This document shows positions 58,460-64,000 of a DNA stretch of 64,000 nucleotides, piece by piece; the stretch's first letter is position 1, and every line of letters begins with the position of its first letter. The stretch is taken from NCBI GenBank assembly GCA_965247075.1, contig CBDFGK010000003.1:2170001-2234000 (forward strand). Reading direction: 5' to 3'. A model generated the notes under the pieces. That model searched no databases, was not told the DNA's origin, and saw only the letters and a list, made by a program, of their open reading frames with translations. This DNA is from CBDFGK01 sp965247075. GTDB lineage: Bacteria; Pseudomonadota; Gammaproteobacteria; Pseudomonadales; Halieaceae. Made by a program: the position numbers and the translations under genes.

Positions 58460-59632
58460 TTAAACCAGCGCTGCACGTAATTTCTGGATATCGCTGTAGC
58501 GACTGGGAATGTCATCCCTGTCGGCCGCAGCGCGTAGGTCGGCAAGCTTTCGCAGTGACTTGAGAAGAACGGGCAGTGGTGGCCCGCTGGCCGTAAGCCC
58601 AGGGCGATTAACCATGCCTTTGGCTTGCGCTGGTCCTTCAATGAATTTTGCTACCAACTGCTCGTGGTGTTGTATGGCTGTTGCACCGTGAGCCTCACAC
58701 ACTTCCAGAAGTAGCCTGGTGTTGTGCTGGAACCAGGCTTGGTCTGAGTGACTATCCGCCTCTTTTAGCAATTCATCCAGAAGACTGGTTCGGCGCATGG
58801 TGTCGCGGAGAATTAATTGCTCCTCGGGTCGCATGAACAGAAACTTGTCTACCAGCAACTGGGAGTAGTAGGAGCTGTCTGCCCGGCACAGACCCAGCAG
58901 TAGATCAATGACGTTGATACCGGCAAAGTCGCCGGCATTGGCTCCTCTATACTCATGTAACCCGACGCGGTGCGGCTTGTAGTAAGGACGTACACAATAG
59001 AAGAACCTGTCGATATCAAGGTTTTCAAACAGTTCCGAATTCGAGCTAATAACGTCTTGCAGCGCAGCTTTCGCTACCTTAAAGTGGTCAGCGGTTATGG
59101 GATGTGAGACACCCAGCGGCAAACAGCGCAGCAGAGCATCCGCAGCCCGCATATAGGCAAAGGCTGCTCTGGTGTTGTGAACGAGAAAGAGCTTCTCGTC
59201 GTCGAGGTTGGTAAATTTCTTGTACTCGCCGTTTTTGGCGAAATTGTGAGTTTCCAGGTGTGCCGATGCAAATCTGGGCGTTACGCCCAATGATGCGCCA
59301 AGCTGCATCGCCAGGGCCGAGGCTTCTGCCAGCGGCGACTTGGTTTCACGCGATGGCTCTGTGATTTCGTGGCGCCTACAGGCCGCCATGTAAAAACCCA
59401 CATTACCCAACACATCGAATCCGGCATCAAAGCCCTCGTCGGTATTTCCCTCGTTCAGCAGGTCGACAATAAACGCCGTTCCCTCCTCGACCAGTTGTGT
59501 CTTCAGATCGTCTCCTTTACCTTCGACATCCTCGGGGTTGTCACTGCAAAAATAGATCTCTTCCAATTCAGTATTGATATGGGCGAATCTACCCCTGATC
59601 CATTCGTCGAATCTTTCAGTATTTACGGTCAT
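58460..59632 (-). CDS. PrnB-like / DUF1864 family protein
   Basis: 390 residues, all-helical. Phrases such as FDEWIRGRFAHINTELEEIY, NVGFYMAACRRHEITEPSRE, ASALAMQLGASLGVTPRFAS, FFYCVRPYYKPHRVGLHEYR and GANAGDFAGINVIDLLLGLC match the family (Pfam DUF1864) that includes PrnB, the enzyme that rearranges 7-chlorotryptophan in pyrrolnitrin synthesis and has an indoleamine-dioxygenase-like fold. No other pyrrolnitrin genes are seen, so the substrate is unknown, possibly an indole or amine. The start ATG overlaps the stop of the MarR gene (ATGA), so the pair is co-regulated. Family call is from memory of motifs. Confidence 0.7.
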   Translation of the reverse strand: MTVNTERFDEWIRGRFAHINTELEEIYFCSDNPEDVEGKGDDLKTQLVEEGTAFIVDLLNEGNTDEGFDAGFDVLGNVGFYMAACRRHEITEPSRETKSPLAEASALAMQLGASLGVTPRFASAHLETHNFAKNGEYKKFTNLDDEKLFLVHNTRAAFAYMRAADALLRCLPLGVSHPITADHFKVAKAALQDVISSNSELFENLDIDRFFYCVRPYYKPHRVGLHEYRGANAGDFAGINVIDLLLGLCRADSSYYSQLLVDKFLFMRPEEQLILRDTMRRTSLLDELLKEADSHSDQAWFQHNTRLLLEVCEAHGATAIQHHEQLVAKFIEGPAQAKGMVNRPGLTASGPPLPVLLKSLRKLADLRAAADRDDIPSRYSDIQKLRAALV

Positions 59633-60108
59633 GCTATTTCTCCTGGCTTTTCTATCAGTGCCAATAATGCGCGCTGAAGCTCCTTTGTTAGAGTGAGTAA
59701 CCTGTCTCGTTTATGCGGTCCCATCCGTTCTGCCACGCTGGCCTCCAGTTGTCCCACTCGGGCACCGGCCTCCTTAAGCACTTGCTTTCCTTGCACGGTC
59801 AGATAGAGAGCATAGGAGCGTCGATCTGCCGGCTTTTTGCGTCTCTTCATCCATGCTTTGGACTCCAGTTGGTCGAGGATCGGCACCATGGTGGAGCGGT
59901 CCAGATACATGCACCTGGCGAGCATGCTCTGATTGATGCCCGGATTGAGGTCGATCAGGGTGAGCACGGTAAAATGCCCGGAGGGCATCTTCGCGCCTTG
60001 GCTTGCACTAAACGCTTTGTCAGCAAGAATCTGAGCGATGCGGAGTTCGACTCCGATCATGTTGACCAGTTCGCCGAGATCCATATTGTCTTTTGACATA
60101 AAGCTCAT
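59629..60108 (-). CDS. MarR family transcriptional regulator
   Basis: 159 residues from ATG 60108 (AGAGAAATC ahead). Winged helix-turn-helix: INQSMLARCMYLDRSTMVPI, then LDQLESKAWMKRRKKPADRR (the wing with the conserved DRR) and SYALYLTVQGKQVL. MarR proteins respond to aromatic ligands and repress adjacent genes. Its overlap with the PrnB-like gene points to autoregulated control of an aromatic-amine or indole-related step. Confidence 0.9.
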   Translation of the reverse strand: MSFMSKDNMDLGELVNMIGVELRIAQILADKAFSASQGAKMPSGHFTVLTLIDLNPGINQSMLARCMYLDRSTMVPILDQLESKAWMKRRKKPADRRSYALYLTVQGKQVLKEAGARVGQLEASVAERMGPHKRDRLLTLTKELQRALLALIEKPGEIA

Positions 60109-60231
60109 GATTTCTCTGCGCCAATAAATGGTGGATATCCAACAATAGGGCATACTACAATAGGAATGTGATGCGGGCAAGGCTTCCAGAGGGGCTTTAG
60201 TAGGCAGGTACGGAGCCATGGCGCTGCTCAT

Positions 60232-60444
60232 CAGGAAATGATGCTTACGGCTACCTGTACCGGGTACCCTATGTTGAGAATGAAGATGAATATTTCTTAA
60301 AACGGTTGTAAGTACTTGCTGACATGAAATTACAGAAAGAATGATGCACTACCAGCAGCAGCCCCCTCATGGTTCACGCTATTCATTCAGCACCCTGGCA
60401 AGCCCCACCAACAGTTCGACTATCAGGACACAAATGACACTTAT
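60232..60444. other. Intergenic region with 31-bp repeat
   Basis: No gene seen. It contains the 31-base repeat at 60323..60353, identical to 39159..39189, and otherwise unremarkable sequence. Confidence 0.4.
60323..60353. repeat. 31-bp repeat, copy 2
   Basis: Identical to 39159..39189. There it adjoins an IS256 N-terminal fragment; here it stands alone, so it may be a solo IS end between the MarR and hip units. Confidence 0.55.
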
Positions 60445-60526
60445 GCTTATCACTTCTACTGAAAATGATAAGCAGAGGTGCCATAAAACATATTTACTTT
60501 AATAAAAGTGAACACTATACTTATCA
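60445..60526 (+). promoter_or_regulatory. Probable promoter and operator of the hip-like operon
   Basis: TTTACT (60493-60498), 17-base spacer, TATACT (60516-60521) make a good sigma-70 promoter. GCTTATCA (60445-60452) and TGATAAGC (60466-60473) form an inverted repeat, and a third CTTATCA (60520-60526) overlaps the -10 box. Autorepression by the HipB-like protein, as known for hipBA, is likely. Confidence 0.55.
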
Positions 60527-60550
60527 TTATTTCATCAATTGGTAACTGTA

Positions 60551-60874
60551 GTGCCCAAACGAGAATCAAATCAAAAACGAAGTGCTGTTGTATTCCCCAA
60601 AAACCGGAAGGTTATAGAACAACTTGGCGACAACATTAAACTGGCCTGTAAACGCAGAGGATACACCCAGGTTCTGATTTCAGAGAGAACCGGGTTAAGT
60701 CGTCTGACCATTCGCAAGATTGAGCAGGGAGACCCTAAAGTTTCTATCGGTCACTATGTCGCCGTGCTCGGTGTTCTGGGGTTAACGGAAGATTTCGCAA
60801 GAGTTGCCAATGATGATGAGCTGGGCCGCAAACTCCAGGACATTAAGCTGATGAGCAAACAAAAAGGGAAATAG
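60551..60874 (+). CDS. HipB-like antitoxin (XRE family)
   Basis: About 107 residues (from GTG 60551; TTG 60539 possible). The helix-turn-helix is GDNIKLACKRRGYTQVLISE and TGLSRLTIRKIEQGDPKVSI, typical of Cro/C1 and HipB proteins. A Lys-rich tail ends KLMSKQKGK. HipB neutralises HipA and represses the operon. Two bases separate it from the HipA-like gene. Confidence 0.88.
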   Translation: MPKRESNQKRSAVVFPKNRKVIEQLGDNIKLACKRRGYTQVLISERTGLSRLTIRKIEQGDPKVSIGHYVAVLGVLGLTEDFARVANDDELGRKLQDIKLMSKQKGK

Positions 60875-60876
60875 TA

Positions 60877-62133
60877 ATGAGTACGGTAGTCTATGTCTTT
60901 GCTGACTGGGAAGCGTTTGATGAGCCTACTCTGGTGGGTATTATGCGATCCTCTGTCATCAAAAACAAAGAGCATTTTAGCTTCAGCTACGATAACGACT
61001 GGCTGCGGTCTCCCTATGCACAAAAAATCGACCCGGACTTAAATCTCTATTCGGGAGAACAGCACAGCGAGGATTCCAAAAACTTCAGAACCTTCCTGGA
61101 TTCCTGCCCAGATCGCTGGGGTCGACTACTCATGAAACGCCGCGAAGCCATTATGGCGCGCCAGGAAGAACGCCGCCCCAATGTACTCTACGAAATGGAT
61201 TACCTACTGGGCGTACACGACCTTTACCGCTTGGGCGCATTGCGATTCAAGCGAGAAATGAAGGGGGAGTTTCTGGATAATGATGAAAAGCCGGCAGCAC
61301 CGCCTATCTCTTCACTAAGAGATCTGGAATACGCGGCCCAACAGGTTGAAGACAACAGTAATGCAGATGACCCGGAGTATTTACAGTGGTTAACCATGCT
61401 GATGTCTCCAGGCTCCTCCTTGGGGGGAGCTCGCCCCAAAGCCAGCGTGGTCGATGAAAACAATCAATTGTGGATTGCCAAATTTCCCAGCCGTCACGAC
61501 GACCATGACATTGCCGCCTGGGAGTTTGTTGTTTACCAATTGGCAGTGAGTGCCGGTATTCAGATGGCGGAATGCCGGATCGACAAATTCAACAGCCACC
61601 ACCATACATTCCTGACCAAGCGATTTGACCGCACGCCAGACAGCCGCTTACATTTCACCTCAGCCATGACCCAGCTTGAATACTACGATGGTGATAATGA
61701 TGCAAGCTATCTGGAACTGGCGCAGTTTCTTACTGAACATGGAGCCAATACGAAAGAAGACCTGGCACAACTGTGGCGACGCATTGTATTTACTATCGCC
61801 GTATCAAATACGGATGATCACCTGAGAAACCATGGCTTCATTTACGGTAACAGTGGCTGGTTACTCTCTCCCGCCTACGACATCAACCCGGTAACACCTG
61901 CCAACGGCCTGCACCTGAATATCACCGACGATGACAACAGCCTCAACTATGAACTGGCGATGGACGTTAGCGAATTTTTCCAACTCAGTGCACTACAGGC
62001 TCAGCGTATAAAAAATGAGGTGCTGATTAGTGTTACTCGCTGGGAAACGGTGGCAAGCTCTGCCAATATTAGCCGAAGCGAACAGCAGAATATGGCTAGT
62101 GCATTCAATGTCAAACCCAGCATCGCGAAATAA
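60877..62133 (+). CDS. HipA-family Ser/Thr kinase toxin
   Basis: 418 residues. HipA phosphorylates targets such as glutamyl-tRNA synthetase and slows growth. Visible: the Gly-rich phosphate loop PGSSLGGARPKASV, the ATP-binding WIAKFPSRHDD, the catalytic AVSNTDDHLRNHGFI (Asp and Asn), and AYDINPV replacing DFG. The N-terminal domain (VFADWEAF...DRWGRLLMKRRE) is of the larger HipA type. ATG 60877 is preceded by AGGGAAATA. It forms a TA pair with the upstream antitoxin. Confidence 0.92.
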   Translation: MSTVVYVFADWEAFDEPTLVGIMRSSVIKNKEHFSFSYDNDWLRSPYAQKIDPDLNLYSGEQHSEDSKNFRTFLDSCPDRWGRLLMKRREAIMARQEERRPNVLYEMDYLLGVHDLYRLGALRFKREMKGEFLDNDEKPAAPPISSLRDLEYAAQQVEDNSNADDPEYLQWLTMLMSPGSSLGGARPKASVVDENNQLWIAKFPSRHDDHDIAAWEFVVYQLAVSAGIQMAECRIDKFNSHHHTFLTKRFDRTPDSRLHFTSAMTQLEYYDGDNDASYLELAQFLTEHGANTKEDLAQLWRRIVFTIAVSNTDDHLRNHGFIYGNSGWLLSPAYDINPVTPANGLHLNITDDDNSLNYELAMDVSEFFQLSALQAQRIKNEVLISVTRWETVASSANISRSEQQNMASAFNVKPSIAK

Positions 62134-62215
62134 GCCTCGTTAACAAAACAAAGTCATGGAACGCGAGTCGAACGCAGAAGTTATCGTCACTTATATCCTG
62201 TTGTTTATTTATTGA

Positions 62216-62254
62216 GATGGCCAGGGAAGTTCAAGTCCTCTCCCGGGCACCATT
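62216..62254 (+). other. tRNA 3'-end remnant, possible attachment site
   Basis: GGGAAGTTCAAGTCCTCTCC then CGGGCACCA has a T-loop (TTCAAGT) and acceptor end with encoded CCA, like the 3' end of a tRNA-Leu with GCCCGGG acceptor. No matching 5' part lies upstream. Such 3'-end copies are left by integrases at the border of genomic islands. The tRNA is not functional here. Confidence 0.5.
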
Positions 62255-62500
62255 ACAAGCAATTGTTTTACAAGGACAAATACGTTTAAATCAGTAGAGT
62301 TATAGCCGGTATCTGTAGCCCTGAAATCCAGTTTATCCCAAACAGAAGGTGTATGGGATCAGGTTGTCACACAGGGCTTTAGCTGCGAGATTCGCCCTGG
62401 CTGTGAGCTGGGCGCTGTTGTGTTCAGCTCTTCGATTCTTGACGATCCACTGCCGCAGAGCGACCCCGAGTCCTCAGAGCACTTGCCGATTACAGTCTAG
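62255..62500. other. Gap with possible coding remnant
   Basis: 62306..62500 on the plus strand is an open 64-codon stretch without a start, reading SQTEGVWDQVVTQGFSCEIR and GCELGAVVFSSSILDDPLPQ to a TAG at 62498-62500. It looks like the tail of a lost gene; family not recognised. Its TAG and the TAG of the thioesterase on the opposite strand share one CTAG. Confidence 0.3.
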
Positions 62501-62976
62501 CGCCTGATCCCCAGCTTCCTACCAACGCGGTCAGCCACATCATGTTGCTGGCCCAGTTCCAATTCCTGTTGAAAACGCGCCATTTGTTGTTCACTGAATG
62601 ACGTAGAGCGGCGCGTACTCATGTCGATATACATACCCAGGTTTTCGTTAGTGGCGGCTAGGTAGCCCTGTTCGGCATGGTACAAGCAGTGAAAGAAATG
62701 CAGGCGCTTGTGATCGAAGTCAAGCAGTTGGGAGGTGAAGCGCAACGGGTCGCCCTCCATGACCTCGCCAATAAAGTCTATATTGGAGGCCAGGCTGAAG
62801 GTAGATTTTCCTGCCGCCTGCTTGTGTTCCACGCCGATACCCAGGTAGTCGAAGTAATTGTCGGTGGCGATGTAGTCAAAAGCGACCAGGTAATAACCCA
62901 TATTCATGTGGCCGTTGTAGTCAATCCAGTCAGGCTTAACCGTGGCAGTGACCGTGAATAACTCCTTCTGCATCAT
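62497..62976 (-). CDS. Hotdog-fold acyl-CoA thioesterase
   Basis: About 159 residues. The 4HBT-type active-site strand is VKPDWIDYNGHMNMGYYLVA (Asp and GHMN), followed by the long hotdog helix AFDYIATDNYFDYLGIG. It resembles carnitine-pathway/4-hydroxybenzoyl-CoA-type thioesterases that hydrolyse acyl-CoA. ATG 62976 or 62973 is chosen because it gives the usual short N terminus. The C terminus (REQQMARFQQELELG type) is helical. It stands alone between a gene remnant and a GGDEF-like fragment. Confidence 0.8.
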   Translation of the reverse strand: MMQKELFTVTATVKPDWIDYNGHMNMGYYLVAFDYIATDNYFDYLGIGVEHKQAAGKSTFSLASNIDFIGEVMEGDPLRFTSQLLDFDHKRLHFFHCLYHAEQGYLAATNENLGMYIDMSTRRSTSFSEQQMARFQQELELGQQHDVADRVGRKLGIRR

Positions 62977-63095
62977 AAAGTCTTCTCTAAAAGTGTGAAC
63001 CAGTCTACACATCGGCTCGATCAAGTGTGATTGTGTCTACTTCTTGGCATGTGCGCGCTGACTGCTCCAGCACTAAGTCGGTAGGCTCGGAGCCT

Positions 63096-63281
63096 ATGGA
63101 AAATATAGCATATAAGGTTTTATTGGTGGGCATTCTGATTGGAGCGCTCATCAATATCCGTCGGCAAAACCAGTCGATCTCCAGGTTACCGGAGACTAAA
63201 TTGGAGCAGTTGCAGGTGTCCTTCCTTGATCCGCTCACTGGGCTGCCCAACCGCTGCCGGCACAAGAACTTACCGCGCTGA
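63096..63281 (+). CDS. Small membrane protein ending in a GGDEF-like start (probable fragment)
   Basis: Sixty-one residues: a membrane helix (NIAYKVLLVGILIGALINI), a short linker, then LQVSFLDPLTGLPNRC, the phrase that opens diguanylate-cyclase GGDEF domains. The frame ends six residues later, so the catalytic domain is missing. Likely a truncated membrane diguanylate cyclase. Confidence 0.5.
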   Translation: MENIAYKVLLVGILIGALINIRRQNQSISRLPETKLEQLQVSFLDPLTGLPNRCRHKNLPR

Positions 63282-63358
63282 TGCGCCCTGGCAAAAAAAG
63301 CTAGCGTGGCGGGGCTCTTTTTTCGGTAAGATAGTTGCCGAAAATTCTGAGGAATCCC

Positions 63359-64000
63359 ATGTCGACTGACGCTTCATCTCGCCCGCTGGATGGTATCCGG
63401 GTTATTGAATTGGGCCAATTGTTGGCCGGTCCTTTTACGGGCTCCATTCTTGCCTACTTCGGTGCAGAAGTCATCAAGGTAGAACCGCCCGGTGCAGGCG
63501 ACCCCATACGCGGCTGGCGTATTCTCGAAAACGGCACCTCCCACTGGTATCGAAGTCTCGGTCGTAACAAGAAAAGCGTGACTCTGGATCTCAAGACAGA
63601 GAGAGGTCGCGAGTTGGTAAAGGAGTTACTCAAGGGAGCCGATGTGGTGGTGGAGAACTTTCGCCCCGGCGTGATCGAGAAATGGGGGCTGGCGCCCGAT
63701 GATCTTAAACCCTTTAATCCGGGCCTGATTTACGCGCGTATTTCAGGCTACGGTCAAACCGGCCCATATTCTGCCAAGCCAGGTTATGCCTCGGTGACCG
63801 AAGGCGTGAGCGGGTTTCGTTATGTAAACGGTTTTCAGGGTGAGCCGCCGGTGCGCCCCAATCTTAGTATCGGCGATACTATCTCCGGTATCCACGCCGC
63901 GCTGGGTGTGTGCCTGTCACTGCTGCAGCGCGCCAAGGCACCCGACCAGGGGCAGGTGGTAGACGTGGCCCTGTATGAGTCCATGTTTAACCTGATGGAG
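63359..64000 (+). CDS. CaiB/BaiF class III CoA-transferase (cut by window edge)
   Basis: The first 214 residues of a CoA-transferase that moves CoA between carboxylates. It starts with GAGGAATCCC ahead of ATG 63359. Typical phrases: GIRVIELGQLLAGPFTGSIL, AEVIKVEPPGAGDPIRGW, SLGRNKKSVTLDLKTERGRE, VVENFRPGVIEKWGL and YARISGYGQTGPYS. The catalytic Asp is probably D173 in NLSIGDTISG, and VVDVALYESMFNLM is the usual interlock helix. The gene continues beyond the window. Confidence 0.93.
   Translation, partial: MSTDASSRPLDGIRVIELGQLLAGPFTGSILAYFGAEVIKVEPPGAGDPIRGWRILENGTSHWYRSLGRNKKSVTLDLKTERGRELVKELLKGADVVVENFRPGVIEKWGLAPDDLKPFNPGLIYARISGYGQTGPYSAKPGYASVTEGVSGFRYVNGFQGEPPVRPNLSIGDTISGIHAALGVCLSLLQRAKAPDQGQVVDVALYESMFNLME

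Noticed and set aside
1..64000. CRISPR array
   Set aside because: I looked for regularly spaced repeats, especially near the Cas9-like relic; the only tandem repeats found are coding (kinase) or operator-type.

Overview
The window looks like a gammaproteobacterial chromosome, probably marine and near the Cellvibrionales/Spongiibacteraceae type. The housekeeping block carA-carB-greA / yhbY / rlmE-ftsH-folP-glmM (25.9-36.4 kb) has the standard gammaproteobacterial order. Around it are a TonB-dependent receptor, a GMC oxidoreductase, a class III CoA-transferase and an unusually heavy load of decayed insertion sequences. Many genes survive only as fragments (cysS, recC, acyl-CoA dehydrogenase, GH3 glucosidase, cas9-like, kinase copy 3), so the genome is being actively rearranged.

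Layout. 0-9.9 kb: a catabolic cluster (aldehyde dehydrogenase, uracil-DNA-glycosylase-like protein, GMC oxidoreductase, NIPSNAP protein, TonB receptor, TetR/RutR-like regulator, MFS exporter, a secreted protein broken by an amber codon). Four near-identical palindromes of the form TTGACA-N4-TGTCAA lie upstream of three of its transcription units. 10-15 kb: mobile-element scrap (IS110, IS91, a group II intron tail, IS256) around an alginate-export-type porin and a beheaded GH3 enzyme. 15-20.6 kb: a frameshifted Sel1 lipoprotein, a large VIT/VWA/DUF2135 secreted protein, a complete IS sitting exactly on a CTAG shared by two stop codons, and a small lipoprotein. 20.6-25.7 kb: MFS transporter, SDR, then a 2.7-kb segment flanked by 52-bp direct repeats that holds a cas9-like relic, a Fic protein lacking the catalytic His and a duplicated DUF4214/small-protein pair. 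25.9-36.4 kb: the housekeeping block. 36.4-39.2 kb: IS scrap enclosing a two-gene cassette (GIY-YIG-like plus YaaA/DUF6884-like).

39.3-49.9 kb is the most striking part: a one-direction, tightly packed signalling operon. It encodes two FHA proteins, a TolQ/MotA-like channel subunit, a PP2C phosphatase, two membrane proteins with a periplasmic trypsin-like domain and a cytoplasmic FHA domain (one active, one with its whole triad lost), a MotB/ExbD-like single-span protein with a DUF2135-like periplasmic domain, and two intact tandem transmembrane Ser/Thr kinases with periplasmic Sel1 repeats. A third kinase copy is cut by an IS21 element. The pieces suggest a phosphorylation-driven, ion-powered, protease-containing envelope machine. 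It resembles no described system I can name.

49.9-58.3 kb: IS21, ISL3 and IS91 remains, a MacAB/HlyD-type ABC efflux operon, a recC fragment, and an elongator tRNA-Met. 58.4-64 kb: a PrnB-like (DUF1864) enzyme with a MarR regulator, a HipBA-type toxin-antitoxin pair, a tRNA 3'-end remnant, a thioesterase, and the start of a CaiB/BaiF CoA-transferase that runs off the right edge.
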